Shown in pieces: positions 24,676 through 38,478 of a DNA stretch of 64,000 nucleotides (its first letter is position 1; the number at the start of each line of letters is the position of its first letter). A model generated the notes under the pieces. The model searched no databases, had not been told where the DNA came from, and worked only from the letters and a program-made list of their open reading frames with translations. The translations under genes and the position numbers were made by a program. Location of the stretch: positions 124,001 through 188,000 of the forward strand of contig NZ_SMLK01000005.1 of NCBI RefSeq assembly GCF_004681975.1, in the 5' to 3' direction. This DNA comes from Ramlibacter humi. Its GTDB lineage: Bacteria > Pseudomonadota > Gammaproteobacteria > Burkholderiales > Burkholderiaceae_C.

Positions 24676-25595
24676 GCGGCCACCTTGTCCTGGTACTCGG
24701 GCGACATCACGTCGAGGAACACGTCCTCGAGATCGGCCTTGCGGATTTCCACGTCCTCGACGCGCAGGCCGGCCTGGCGGATGGCGGCAAGGTAGTTCTC
24801 GATCTCGTGGGCGTCATGCGCGGGCAGCTGCACGATGCGGCCGGTGACGCGCGCCTTGTGCGCGAACTCGGCCGGCAGCTGCTGGTCGATCTTGAAGCGC
24901 AGCACATTGCTGGACGCGGCCTTCAGCAGGTCGCTGGTGCGTTCCAGCGCCACCACGCGGCCGGCCTTGAGCATGGCGATGCGGCCACACAGCGCTTCCG
25001 CTTCCTCCAGGTAGTGCGTCGTCAGCAGCACCGTGTGGCCCTGCCGGTTCAGGCGGGCGATGAACTGCCACAGCGTCTGGCGCAGCTCCACGTCCACGCC
25101 GGCGGTGGGCTCGTCCAGCACGATGACCGGCGGCTTGTGCACCAGCGCCTGCGCCACCAGCACGCGGCGCTTCATGCCGCCGGAGAGCTGGCGCATGTTC
25201 GAGTTGGCCTTGTCGGCCAGTCCCAGGCTGTCCAGCAGCTCCTGGATCCACGCATCGTTGCCGCGCACGCCGAAGTAGCCGGACTGGATGCGCAGCGCCT
25301 CGCGCACGGTGAAGAAGGGATCGAACACCAGTTCCTGCGGCACCACGCCCAGCTGGCGGCGCGCGCTGGCGTAATCGGCAAGCACGTCGTGCCCGCGGAC
25401 CGACACCTTGCCGGCCGTGGCGCGCGCCAGGCCGGCGAGGATGCTGATGAGGGTGGTCTTGCCCGCGCCGTTGGGGCCGAGCAGGCCGAAGAACTCGCCT
25501 TCCTCGATGTCGAAGCTCACGCCGTCGAGGGCGGTGAAGGGGCCACGCGGGGACGGGAAGGTCTTGGAGACGGACTGGAACGAGATCGCGGGCAT
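24672..25595 (-). CDS. ABC exporter ATP-binding protein (YadG-like)
   Basis: About 307-residue ATPase: Walker A GPNGAGKTT, Q-loop VVPQELVFD, signature LSGGMKRRVLVAQAL, Walker B VIVLDEPTAGVD and switch His in LLTTHYLEEAE. A C-terminal regulatory extension follows the nucleotide-binding domain. The start at 25595 (MPAISFQSVSKTF) matches the family; an ATG six codons upstream (25613) is also possible and neither has a clear ribosome site. Confidence 0.93.
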   Translation of the reverse strand: MPAISFQSVSKTFPSPRGPFTALDGVSFDIEEGEFFGLLGPNGAGKTTLISILAGLARATAGKVSVRGHDVLADYASARRQLGVVPQELVFDPFFTVREALRIQSGYFGVRGNDAWIQELLDSLGLADKANSNMRQLSGGMKRRVLVAQALVHKPPVIVLDEPTAGVDVELRQTLWQFIARLNRQGHTVLLTTHYLEEAEALCGRIAMLKAGRVVALERTSDLLKAASSNVLRFKIDQQLPAEFAHKARVTGRIVQLPAHDAHEIENYLAAIRQAGLRVEDVEIRKADLEDVFLDVMSPEYQDKVAA

Positions 25596-25682
25596 GGCAG
25601 GCAAGCCCGCCATTTTAGGCGGCAGGGGCTGCCTCTGCCGGAGCCGGGGGGGAAGTCCTTTTCCCCGGGGGAATGCGGCCGG

Positions 25683-25961
25683 TCAGGCCGCGCCAGGCGC
25701 GGGCAGCAGTTCCGCCACGCCGTACACCCCGGCCAGCGCCCGCAGCCGTGCCGGCAGGTTGGCCACGGCGAACGACTTGCCCATGGCCAGCGCCTCGCGC
25801 CGGCAGTCCAGCAGGACGGCCAGCGCGGAGGAATCGAATTGCTGCAGCGGCGACGCATCGGCCACCGCCTGCGGCTCACGCTCGGTCCGCAACGCCTGCG
25901 CCAGCATGCGGGCGCAGGCGGCCGCGTCCTCGTGCGTCAGGCGTTCGGGCAGGACCAGCAT
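25683..25961 (-). CDS. mlaB: STAS-domain protein MlaB
   Basis: 92-residue STAS protein, the small cytoplasmic regulator of the MlaFE ATPase. It has the STAS core QQFDSSALAVLLDCRREALA with the conserved Asp-Ser. Its start ATG is adjacent to the mlaC stop, and it is the last gene of the mla operon. Confidence 0.88.
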   Translation of the reverse strand: MLVLPERLTHEDAAACARMLAQALRTEREPQAVADASPLQQFDSSALAVLLDCRREALAMGKSFAVANLPARLRALAGVYGVAELLPAPGAA

Positions 25962-26602
25962 CAGCTCTTCTTGCCCGCGTTGGTCTTGTTGCGCTCGGTC
26001 AGGGACGCGATCAGGCCGTCCACGCCCTTGGCGTTGATCTCCTGCGCGAACTGGCTGCGGTAGGTTTCCACCAGCCACACGCCCAGCACGTTCAGGTTGT
26101 AGATCTTCCAGCCCGAGCCTTCGCCCGGCGTCTTCTCCAGCCGGTAGTCCAGTTCGATCGGGTCGCCGCGGCCGCGGATTTCGGTGCGCACGACCAGCTC
26201 CTTGTCGTCGGGCGAGGCCCGCAGCGGCTTGACCGAGATGGTCTGGTCGTTCACCTGCGACAGCGCGCCCGAGTAAGTGCGCACCAGCAGCGTCTTGAAC
26301 TCCTCCTGCAGGCGCTTCTGCTGCTCCGGCGTGGCCTGGCGCCAGGCCGGGCCGACCGCCGCGGCCGTCATGCGCTGGAAGTTCACGTTCGGCATGATCT
26401 TGCTGTCCACCAGCGCGATGATCTTGCTCAGGTCGCCGGACTGGATGGACTTGTCGGACTTGATGGCCGACAGCGTGTCCTCCGACAGCCGCTTGATCAT
26501 GGCGTCAGGCGCCTCGTCGGCAGCGCGGGCCGGCAGCGCGGCGCCCAGGGCGCCGAAAGCCAGGAAGGCGGCGAGCACGCGGCCGAAGAATCGTCTTTGC
26601 AT
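25961..26602 (-). CDS. mlaC: Phospholipid-binding protein MlaC (Ttg2D family)
   Basis: Periplasmic shuttle carrying phospholipids between MlaA and the inner-membrane MlaFEDB complex. 213 residues with signal peptide MQRRFFGRVLAAFLAFGALG cleaved near ARA-ADE. Family blocks include MPNVNFQRMTAAAVGPAWRQ and TYSGALSQV. ATG 26602 is preceded by AAAGGAAACCAG, a better ribosome site than that of the upstream ATG at 26617. Confidence 0.95.
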   Translation of the reverse strand: MQRRFFGRVLAAFLAFGALGAALPARAADEAPDAMIKRLSEDTLSAIKSDKSIQSGDLSKIIALVDSKIMPNVNFQRMTAAAVGPAWRQATPEQQKRLQEEFKTLLVRTYSGALSQVNDQTISVKPLRASPDDKELVVRTEIRGRGDPIELDYRLEKTPGEGSGWKIYNLNVLGVWLVETYRSQFAQEINAKGVDGLIASLTERNKTNAGKKS

Positions 26603-26706
26603 CTGGTTTCCTTTCATTGCGGGGCCAAAGCCCCTCCTGCCGTGTTCGAATGCCGCCGCGCGGCCGGGTTCCGGTGCCTGCGCGGCGCTTGCAACGAGGT
26701 GCAACC

Positions 26707-27477
26707 CTAGCGGGCGGGCGGTTTCGCCTCCGGCTCGGCGTCGCTGCCTTCGTTGGGATCGTCGGTGCGGCCGCTGCCTTCGAATATCTCGGCTCGCCGC
26801 CGCTGCAGGTACGCGTCGCGGGTGAAGCTGTACTTGTCCAGCGCCGCGCCTTCCAGCACGTCGCCCGCGCGCAGCAGGTTGGACCGCACGTCCACGACGC
26901 GCAGGCCGATCAGGCCGTTGCGCGCGCTGTCCGGCTCCACGTGCGTGACGAGGTCGCCGCGCCAGTCCACCGGCAGCGCCAGTGTGTCGCGCACCGTCGA
27001 CGGGCCCAGCAGCGGCAGCACCAGGTACGGGCCCGCGGGCACGCCCCAGCGGCCCAGCGTCTGGCCGAAGTCTTCCTTGTGGCGGTCGATGTTCGCTTCG
27101 CTGGCGATGTCCAGCAGGCCGCCGAAACCCAGGAAGGTGTTGACCGAGAAACGCATCATGTTCTCGGCCGCGTTGGCGATCTTCAGTTGCAGCAGGCTGT
27201 TGACGGCGGACCAGGCGTCGCCCAGGTTGCCGAAGAAGTTCGACACGCCCGTGCGCACGGGCGCCGGCACCTTCTCGCGATAGAAGGTCGCGGTCGGCTT
27301 GAGGATCACCGCGTCGACGTTCTCGTTGAACTGCGACACGCCGCGGTTCCACGGCTCCAGCGGGTCGGTGGGGTTGCGGTTCGGGCCGCTGGCGCACCCT
27401 TCCAGCACGCACAGCAACGCGAAGGCCGCCAGGAATGCGGCGGGCCTCCGGCCCGCCGCCCGATGGTGATGGCTCAT
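26707..27477 (-). CDS. mlaA: MlaA (VacJ) outer-membrane lipoprotein
   Basis: Removes phospholipids from the outer leaflet of the outer membrane. 256 residues; lipobox near CVLEGCASG, then DPLEPWNRGVSQFNENVDAV and GRWGVPAGPYLVLPLLGPST. It lies inside the mla operon between mlaD (4-bp overlap) and mlaC, as usual in Burkholderiales, unlike the detached E. coli gene. Confidence 0.97.
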   Translation of the reverse strand: MSHHHRAAGRRPAAFLAAFALLCVLEGCASGPNRNPTDPLEPWNRGVSQFNENVDAVILKPTATFYREKVPAPVRTGVSNFFGNLGDAWSAVNSLLQLKIANAAENMMRFSVNTFLGFGGLLDIASEANIDRHKEDFGQTLGRWGVPAGPYLVLPLLGPSTVRDTLALPVDWRGDLVTHVEPDSARNGLIGLRVVDVRSNLLRAGDVLEGAALDKYSFTRDAYLQRRRAEIFEGSGRTDDPNEGSDAEPEAKPPAR

Positions 27478-27965
27478 TTCTTGTTGTTCCCTCCCGCGGG
27501 CGCTTCCTTGCCTTCAGCAGCCTTGTTGTACAGGAACTGGCCGATCAGGTTTTCCAGCACCACCGCCGATTGCGTGGTGGTGATCGTATCCCCCGGCGCC
27601 AGGTTCTTGTCGTCGGCGCCCGCTTCGATACCGATGTACTGCTCACCCAGCAGGCCGCTGGTCAGGATTTTGAGCGAACTGTCCTTGGGAAATTGGTATT
27701 GGTTCTCCAGCGCCATCACCACCCGGGCCTGGAAACTCTTGTCGTCAAAGTTGATGGACTCGACACGGCCGACCACGACCCCGGCGCTCTTCACGGCCGC
27801 CTGGCGTTTCAGCCCGCCGATGTTGTCGAACTTGGCCGTGATGCGGTAGGTCGGCTGGAAGCTCAGGCTGAGCAGGTTGGCCGACTGCAGCGCCAGGAAG
27901 AGGATGGCGGCCGCGCCCAGCAGCACGAAAAGCCCCACCCAGACATCGTTCTTGGATCGTTCCAT
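27474..27965 (-). CDS. mlaD: MlaD, MCE-domain protein
   Basis: 163 residues: N-terminal membrane anchor (VWVGLFVLLGAAAILFLAL), then one MCE domain (YRITAKFDNIGGLKRQAAVK, VVGRVESINFDD, GLLGEQYIGIEAGADD). It forms a hexameric lipid-conducting ring with MlaFE. It lies 10 bp after mlaE. Confidence 0.97.
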   Translation of the reverse strand: MERSKNDVWVGLFVLLGAAAILFLALQSANLLSLSFQPTYRITAKFDNIGGLKRQAAVKSAGVVVGRVESINFDDKSFQARVVMALENQYQFPKDSSLKILTSGLLGEQYIGIEAGADDKNLAPGDTITTTQSAVVLENLIGQFLYNKAAEGKEAPAGGNNKK

Positions 27966-27975
27966 GTTGTATCCC

Positions 27976-28758
27976 TTACAGGCTGAACATCATCGCGGTC
28001 AGCACGAAATCGAGGCCGAGCACCGAGAGCGAGCCCACGACCACCGTGCGGGTGGTCGCGCGCGACACGCCTTCCGGCGTGGGCTGCGCCTCGAAGCCTT
28101 CGAGCAGCGCGACGAAAGTGACGGTGACCGCGAACACCAGGCTCTTGACGATGCCGTTGCCCACGTCCTTCCAGACGTCCACGCCGCCCTGCATCTGGCT
28201 CCAGAACGCGCCCGGGTCCACGCCGATCAGCAGCACGCCCACCACCCAGCCGCCCAGGATGCCGACGGCGCTGAACACCGCCGCGAGCAACGGCATGGCG
28301 ATGACGCCGCCCCAGAAGCGCGGCGCCAGGATGCGGCGCACGGGGTCCACCGCCATCATCTCCATCGCCGACAGCTGCTCGCCCGCTTTCATCAGGCCGA
28401 TCTCCGCCGTCAGTGAAGTCCCCGCGCGGCCGGCGAACAGCAGGGCCGTGACCACCGGGCCCAACTCGCGCACCAGCGACAACGCCACCAGCAGGCCCAG
28501 GGCTTCCGAGGAGCCGTACCGCTGCAGCGTGTAGTAGCCCTGCAGCCCCAGCACGAACCCGACGAAGAGCCCGGAGACGGTGATGATGGCCAGCGAGTAG
28601 TTGCCCAGGAAGTTGATCTGGTCGCGCACCAGGCCGAACCGCCGCAGCGCCGGCCCGGTCAGCGCCAGCAACCGCAGGAACAGGCGCGCGCCATGGCCCA
28701 GGTCGCCCAGCAGGCGGCGGGTGGCATAGCCGACGTCGGAGGGGCGCCACCAGCTCAT
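27976..28758 (-). CDS. mlaE: MlaE, phospholipid ABC permease
   Basis: 260-residue permease of the MlaE family with conserved [37 protein letters not shown] and [17 protein letters not shown]. The start ATG 28758 gives [10 protein letters not shown] and overlaps mlaF by 4 bp. The longer frame upstream is a shadow of mlaF. Confidence 0.97.
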   Translation of the reverse strand: MSWWRPSDVGYATRRLLGDLGHGARLFLRLLALTGPALRRFGLVRDQINFLGNYSLAIITVSGLFVGFVLGLQGYYTLQRYGSSEALGLLVALSLVRELGPVVTALLFAGRAGTSLTAEIGLMKAGEQLSAMEMMAVDPVRRILAPRFWGGVIAMPLLAAVFSAVGILGGWVVGVLLIGVDPGAFWSQMQGGVDVWKDVGNGIVKSLVFAVTVTFVALLEGFEAQPTPEGVSRATTRTVVVGSLSVLGLDFVLTAMMFSL

Positions 28759-29579
28759 CGCGCCAGCCCTCCGTCGAAGTCCTGCGCCACGGTGGGACCG
28801 GGATAGTGGAACTGCACGGGGCCCTCGGCCCGCGCGTGGACGAATTGGGCGACCAGCGGATCGTCCGAAGCCATCACCTGCTCGGGCGTGCCCTGCGCGG
28901 CGATGCGGCCGTTGGCCAGCACGATCACCTGGTCGGCGATGCGGAAGGTCTCTTCCAGGTCGTGCGACACGACGATGCTGGTGATGCCCAGCGAATCGTT
29001 CAGGCGCCGGATCAATTGCGCGGCCGTGCCCAGCGAGATGGGGTCCAGGCCGGCGAAGGGCTCGTCGTACATCACCAGCTCGGGATCCAGCGCGATGGCG
29101 CGGGCCAGCGCGATGCGGCGAGCCATGCCGCCCGACACCTCGCTGGGCATCAGGTCGCGCGCGCCGCGCAGGCCCACCGCGTTGAGTTTCATCAGCACGA
29201 TGTCGCGCACCAGCGACTCGGGCAGCGAGGTGTGCTCGCGCAACGGGAAGGCCACGTTGTCGAACACGGACATGTCGGTGAAGAGCGCGCCAAACTGGAA
29301 CAGCATGCCCATGCGCCGGCGGATCTCGTACAGCTCGCGCGCGTCCAGCGACGCCACTTCGCGGCCGTCGAACGTCAGGCTGCCCTGCTGCGCGCGGACC
29401 TGCCCGCCGATCAGGCGCAGCACGGTGGTCTTGCCGCCGCCCGAAGCGCCCATCAGCGCCGTGACCTTGCCCCGCGGCACCGTGAAGCTCACGCCATCGA
29501 GGATGCGGCGCGCGCCGTAGCCGAACACAAGGTCGCGGCATTCGACGAGGGCGGTGTCGATCGGTTCGGTGGTTCGCAA
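28755..29579 (-). CDS. mlaF: MlaF, phospholipid ABC ATPase
   Basis: 274-residue ATPase: Walker [10 protein letters not shown], signature [18 protein letters not shown], Walker [13 protein letters not shown], switch His VVSHDLEET. The only usable start is TTG at 29579, with no clear Shine-Dalgarno, and the gltBD terminator T-tract lies immediately upstream. First gene of the mlaFEDACB operon. Confidence 0.95.
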   Translation of the reverse strand: MRTTEPIDTALVECRDLVFGYGARRILDGVSFTVPRGKVTALMGASGGGKTTVLRLIGGQVRAQQGSLTFDGREVASLDARELYEIRRRMGMLFQFGALFTDMSVFDNVAFPLREHTSLPESLVRDIVLMKLNAVGLRGARDLMPSEVSGGMARRIALARAIALDPELVMYDEPFAGLDPISLGTAAQLIRRLNDSLGITSIVVSHDLEETFRIADQVIVLANGRIAAQGTPEQVMASDDPLVAQFVHARAEGPVQFHYPGPTVAQDFDGGLAR

Positions 29580-29583
29580 ATGG

Positions 29584-29606
29584 AAAAAGCCGGGGCAGGC
29601 CCGGCT
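29584..29606 (-). terminator. Rho-independent terminator of gltBD
   Basis: Inverted repeat AGCCGGG / CCCGGCT with a 5-nt loop (29588-29606). On the reverse strand it is followed by TTTTT. It lies 90 bp beyond the gltD stop and only 5 bp before the mlaF start. Confidence 0.8.
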
Positions 29607-29696
29607 GTGCGTGGCGGGAGGCCGATGATACGGCCTGGTCCCGCCGGTCGCTTACCTGCGGATGAGGTAGTGCGCGTCGGTCACGCGCACCGGGCG

Positions 29697-31163
29697 CTAG
29701 CGCGGAAGGTCGCTGAATCCCATCAGGAACTCATCCACGGCCCGGGCGGCCTGGCGGCCTTCGCGGATCGCCCAGACGACCAGCGACTGGCCGCGGCGCA
29801 TGTCGCCGGCGGCGAAGACTTTGGTTACGTTGGTCGCGTAACCACCTGTGAATTCGGTATTCGCCTTGGCGTTGCCGCGGGCGTCCTTCTCCACGCCGAA
29901 CGCTTCGAGGATGGTGCCCACCGGACTGACAAAGCCCATGGCCAGCAGCACCAGGTCGGCCTTCAGCACCTTTTCGGAGCCCGGCACCTCGGCCATCTTG
30001 CCGTCCTTCCACTCGACGCGGACGGTCTTCAGGCCGGTGACCTTGCCGCCTTCGCCGATGAATTCCTTGGTGGCGATGGCGAACTCGCGCTCGCAGCCTT
30101 CCTCGTGCGACGACGAGGTGCGCAGCTTGTACGGCCAGTACGGCCAGGTGAGCGGCTTGTTCTCTTCCTCCGGCGGCATCGGCATCAGCTCGAACTGCAC
30201 GACACCGGCGGCGCCATGGCGGTTGCTGGTGCCCACGCAGTCGCTGCCGGTGTCGCCGCCGCCGATGACGATGACGTGCTTGCCGTCGGCGCGCAGCTGG
30301 CCCTTGACCTTGTCGCCCGCGTTGACCTTGTTCTGCTGCGGCAGGAATTCCATGGCGAAATGGATGCCGTCCAGATCACGGCCCGGCACCGGGAGGTCGC
30401 GCGACTGCTCGGCGCCGCCGCACAGCAGCACCGCGTCGAAATCCTTCTTCAGCTGCTCGGGGGAGACCGTCTCCTTGGCCCAGTTGATGACCTTGGAACC
30501 CTTGGGCAGTTCGCCCACCATGACGCCCGTGCGGATGGTCACCCCTTCGGCCTTCATCTGCTCGGCGCGGCGGTCGATGTGGTGCTTCTCCATCTTGAAG
30601 TCGGGGATGCCGTATCGCAGCAGGCCGCCGATGCGGTCGTTCTTCTCGAACAGCGTGACGTCATGGCCGGCGCGCGCCAGCTGCTGCGCCGCCGCCATGC
30701 CCGCGGGGCCGGAGCCGACCACGGCGACTTTCCTGCCCGTCCTGATCTTCGCGACGCGCGGCTTCACCCAGCCGTTCTCCCAGGCACGGTCGATGATGGC
30801 GTGCTCCAGCGACTTGATGCCGACCGCATCGTCGTTCACGTTCAGCGTGCAGGCCGCCTCGCACGGGGCGGGGCAGATGCGGCCGGTGAACTCCGGGAAG
30901 TTGTTGGTCGAATCCAGCACCGTCCACGCGCCCTGCCAGTCCTGGCGGTACACCAGGTCGTTGAAGTCGGGGATGACGTTGTTGACCGGGCAGCCCGAGT
31001 TGCAGAACGGCGTGCCGCAGTCCATGCAGCGCGCGCCCTGGACTTTCGCCTGCGCGTCGTCCAGCCCGATGACGAATTCCTTGTAGTGCTTCACGCGCTC
31101 GCCGACGGGCTTGTAGCCCTCCTCGACGCGGTCGAATTCCATGAAGCCGGTGATCTTTCCCAT
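29697..31163 (-). CDS. gltD: Glutamate synthase (NADPH) small subunit
   Basis: Flavoprotein that feeds electrons from NADPH to GltB. 488 residues with N-terminal Cys clusters for 4Fe-4S centres (CMDCGTPFC and [11 protein letters not shown]), FAD fold [21 protein letters not shown] and NADPH fold [15 protein letters not shown]. Downstream of gltB by 26 bp. Confidence 0.98.
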   Translation of the reverse strand: MGKITGFMEFDRVEEGYKPVGERVKHYKEFVIGLDDAQAKVQGARCMDCGTPFCNSGCPVNNVIPDFNDLVYRQDWQGAWTVLDSTNNFPEFTGRICPAPCEAACTLNVNDDAVGIKSLEHAIIDRAWENGWVKPRVAKIRTGRKVAVVGSGPAGMAAAQQLARAGHDVTLFEKNDRIGGLLRYGIPDFKMEKHHIDRRAEQMKAEGVTIRTGVMVGELPKGSKVINWAKETVSPEQLKKDFDAVLLCGGAEQSRDLPVPGRDLDGIHFAMEFLPQQNKVNAGDKVKGQLRADGKHVIVIGGGDTGSDCVGTSNRHGAAGVVQFELMPMPPEEENKPLTWPYWPYKLRTSSSHEEGCEREFAIATKEFIGEGGKVTGLKTVRVEWKDGKMAEVPGSEKVLKADLVLLAMGFVSPVGTILEAFGVEKDARGNAKANTEFTGGYATNVTKVFAAGDMRRGQSLVVWAIREGRQAARAVDEFLMGFSDLPR

Positions 31164-31189
31164 GCTCTTGCTCCGTCTTCTCTTCGGCT

Positions 31190-35920
<4,731 letters not shown>

Positions 35921-35955
35921 GGCTCGCCCTCCAAGGTGGGAAATCAGGGTTTGCG

Positions 35956-35984
35956 AGCATATTGCAGCGCAGCGCGACTGCCAA
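35956..35984 (-). promoter_or_regulatory. Sigma70-type promoter of gltBD
   Basis: On the reverse strand, TTGGCA (35984-35979) and TATGCT (35961-35956) are separated by exactly 17 bp. They lie 36 bp upstream of the gltB start. Confidence 0.7.
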
Positions 35985-35987
35985 GCG

Positions 35988-36051
35988 AAATAATTGGGGT
36001 CGGAACCCGATATTAAACCATTATTTCTAGCCGAATAAAAATCGGGGACAG
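35988..36051. repeat. RAYT-associated repeat-like sequence
   Basis: An A/T-rich island between gltB and the RAYT gene holds two related G-runs with flanking AATT: AATTGGGGTCGGAACCCGAT and ATCGGGGACAGCTAATT. Its base composition is unlike the surrounding coding DNA. Similar short motifs commonly lie 3' of RAYT genes in Burkholderiales; the exact repeat unit was not resolved. Confidence 0.4.
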
Positions 36052-36747
36052 CTAATTAGCCACAGCTTTCCGCGGCCGTCCGGCCGGCTTGGGCGCGGTC
36101 CGGCGGGCCCCGAGCCGTTCCAGCTCGTCCAGGTAACGCTGGTCACCCAGCGCCCAGCCCCGATGGGTGGCGTTGGTGAGCGCCTGCTGCATTTCTTCCC
36201 CCAAGCCCGCGGTCACCAGCTGCGCATAGGCTTGTTCGCGAGCGAACGGCGTGTCGCCCAGCGCCCAGAACGCCGGATGCGGCGTCACGAGCCGGTCGTT
36301 GCCGATCCCGGTGTAGTGCCGATGGCTGGACCAGGGATAGCCGGCGGGTTCGGCCGCAAGGCCGCCTCGCACCGGGTTCAGGTCCAGGTAGGCCATGCAG
36401 GGCAGCAGGTAGCGGTCCGCTTGCAGCAGCGTGGAGCGGTACCGGCCTTCCCAGAGCGTGCCGGTGCGCCCCTGCTTCGCGTTGAAGTAGCGCACGTAGC
36501 GCCGGCCCACTGCCTGCATCAGTTCCGGCAGGCCGCGGTCGGTTTCCGGCGTGGCCAGCAGGTGGAAGTGGTTGGGCATCAGCACGTAGGCATGCACCGC
36601 CACCTTCAGCTCGCTCGCGTGCGACTCCAGCAGCGAAAGCAGCTGCCGGTAGTCTTCCTCGCCGGCGAACACCGGCTGCCGGTTGTTGCCTCGCTGGATG
36701 ACGTGGTGCGGGTGGCCCGGCAAGGTGAGCCGGGGAAGTCTGGCCAT
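36052..36747 (-). CDS. REP-associated tyrosine transposase (RAYT, Y1_Tnp)
   Basis: 231-residue IS200-like domesticated transposase. It has the HUH motif in [13 protein letters not shown], the companion block [20 protein letters not shown] at the N-terminus, and [20 protein letters not shown] with the region normally holding the catalytic Tyr. RAYTs act on single-stranded REP palindromes. The gene stands alone without IS200 accessory genes; the A/T-rich strip at its 3' end may contain its target repeat. Confidence 0.88.
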   Translation of the reverse strand: MARLPRLTLPGHPHHVIQRGNNRQPVFAGEEDYRQLLSLLESHASELKVAVHAYVLMPNHFHLLATPETDRGLPELMQAVGRRYVRYFNAKQGRTGTLWEGRYRSTLLQADRYLLPCMAYLDLNPVRGGLAAEPAGYPWSSHRHYTGIGNDRLVTPHPAFWALGDTPFAREQAYAQLVTAGLGEEMQQALTNATHRGWALGDQRYLDELERLGARRTAPKPAGRPRKAVAN

Positions 36748-36880
36748 GGCGTGAAGGAAGTCGCGCGGATTATCCGGCGGCGCAGTGTCTGGTCAGCGCG
36801 CGCCGACTCCGCCGCGCGTGCGGGGCCGACAGCGGACGCGGACGAGCCGTCCAAGAATGACTGATCGAACGGAGAACGCC

Positions 36881-37072
36881 ATGCCTTTCGCGCTGTACAT
36901 GATCGGTTTCCTGGTGTTCATGGCCGCCGTCGTGTGGGCCGCCGTCGTCGTCGGCGTGCCCCAGCTGTACCTCACCTTCGGCGCGCTGGCGCTGATCGTG
37001 ATCGGCGCCATCGTGGGGCTGGTGCGCTCGCGCTCGCGCCGGCGCGAGATGCACCGCCAGCACCCCTACTGA
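36881..37072 (+). CDS. Small two-helix membrane protein
   Basis: 63 residues from MPFALYMIGFLVFMAAVVWA: two predicted membrane helices and a basic C-terminal tail (RSRSRRREMHRQHPY). CGGAGAACGCC precedes the ATG; an in-frame ATG at 36857 is an alternative. Function unknown. It overlaps the convergent methyltransferase by 7 bp. Confidence 0.75.
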   Translation: MPFALYMIGFLVFMAAVVWAAVVVGVPQLYLTFGALALIVIGAIVGLVRSRSRRREMHRQHPY

Positions 37073-37908
37073 TCGGGCAAACCGGGGAACCGCTCGGCTT
37101 CCAGGCCTTCGAGCCCGAATTCCGCCAGCAGCGCGCGCAGCCTTTGCGCCGCGCTGCGCTTCTTCTGCCCCGTGTGGCGGGCGATGATCAGCTCGTTCTT
37201 CATGCTGTGTTCCCAGCCGACCAGTTCGGTGACCGTGACCTGGTAGCCGGTCGCTTCCAGGTACAGGCAGCGAAGCACGTTGGTGAGCTGGCTCCCGATC
37301 TCGCGGGTGTGCAGCGGATGGCGCCACAGCTCGGCCAGGGGCGTGCGCGACAGCGACAGCGCCTTGCTCTTGCGAAGGTGCGAGGCCACCTCGGCCTGGC
37401 AACAGGGCACCAGCACCATCGCCCTCGCCTGCTTCTGCAGGCCGAACGCGATCGCGTCGTCCGTCGCCGTGTCGCACGCATGCAGCGCCGTGACCACGTC
37501 CACTTGGTCCGGCAGCGCTTCGTCGGTGGCGGCATCGGCGGCGCTGATGTTGAGGAAGGACATGCGCTCGAAGCCCAGCCGCTGCGCCAGTTCGCGCGAA
37601 CGCGCCACCAGTTCCGGCCGCGTTTCGATGCCCCACACGCGACCCTTGCCTTGCGGCTTGAGCGACAGGTCGTAGAGGATGAAACCGAGGTACGACTTGC
37701 CGGCGCCGTGGTCGGCGATGGTCGGGCCGCCGTCCTGCTCGGGCAATTCGCGCAGCAGCTGGTCGATGAACTGGTGCAGGTGGTAGACCTGCTTGAGCTT
37801 GCGGCGAGAGTCCTGGTTGAGCTTGCCCTCGCGCGTGAGGATGTGCAGCTCCTTCAGCAGCTCGGCGGACTGGCCGGGCCGCAGGTCGGGTTCACGCGCC
37901 GTGCTCAT
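37066..37908 (-). CDS. Class I SAM-dependent methyltransferase (Methyltransf_32-like)
   Basis: 280-residue protein with a SAM-binding motif I variant (PTIADHGAGKSYLGFIL), motif II GRVWGIETRPELV, and VDVVTALHACDTATDDAIAFG plus VLVPCCQAEVASHL. The CC/HACD pattern is typical of the GSTCD/TRM13-like methyltransferase group. The substrate is unknown, possibly RNA. It overlaps the upstream DUF1415 gene by 4 bp. Confidence 0.85.
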   Translation of the reverse strand: MSTAREPDLRPGQSAELLKELHILTREGKLNQDSRRKLKQVYHLHQFIDQLLRELPEQDGGPTIADHGAGKSYLGFILYDLSLKPQGKGRVWGIETRPELVARSRELAQRLGFERMSFLNISAADAATDEALPDQVDVVTALHACDTATDDAIAFGLQKQARAMVLVPCCQAEVASHLRKSKALSLSRTPLAELWRHPLHTREIGSQLTNVLRCLYLEATGYQVTVTELVGWEHSMKNELIIARHTGQKKRSAAQRLRALLAEFGLEGLEAERFPGLPDQ

Positions 37909-38465
37909 GACTTTCCCACGCCGAGGGCGTGCCAGCCTTCGGCTCCCAAGGCCGACAACGCGCGGATGTTGGCTTCGTAGATCGCATCGGCTTGCGGGAA
38001 CGCCGCGACCGCGCGATCCATGCTGTCCTCGCGCAGCAGATGCAACAAGGGCCAGGGCGAGCGGTTGGTGAAGTTCGCGATCGCGTCTTCGTCCTCGCCC
38101 GCGAACACGAAGCGAGGATGGAAGCTGGCCAGCTGCAGCACGCCTTCCAGGCCGCGGCGGGCGAGCCGGCGTTCGGCTTGCGCCACCAGCGCGTCGAACA
38201 CGAGGAACTCGTCGAAGCCTTGGGGCACCGCCAGCAGAGTGGTGTCACGCTCCGCCGGTGCGCACGCAAGCAGGCCGTCGATCTCGGCGTCGAGCCGCTC
38301 CAGCACCGGCGCGAAATCGGCGCCTTCGCAGCACGCCAGGCGCACTTGGTGCTTCACGTACACGGCCTTCGCGAAGGGACACAGGTTGAGCCCGATCACG
38401 GCACGCTCCAGCCAGCGCCGCGTGTCCTGCAGCACCTTGTCATGCAAGCCGGTGTCGTTCGCCAT
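37905..38465 (-). CDS. DUF1415 family protein
   Basis: 186-residue conserved cytosolic protein of unknown function. Features: DTRRWLERAVIGLNLCPFAK at the N-terminus, QLASFHPRFVFAG, and FTNRSPWPLLHLLREDSMDRA. It is coupled with the downstream methyltransferase gene (4-bp overlap). Confidence 0.9.
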   Translation of the reverse strand: MANDTGLHDKVLQDTRRWLERAVIGLNLCPFAKAVYVKHQVRLACCEGADFAPVLERLDAEIDGLLACAPAERDTTLLAVPQGFDEFLVFDALVAQAERRLARRGLEGVLQLASFHPRFVFAGEDEDAIANFTNRSPWPLLHLLREDSMDRAVAAFPQADAIYEANIRALSALGAEGWHALGVGKS

Positions 38466-38478
38466 GGGGAGCGGGATT

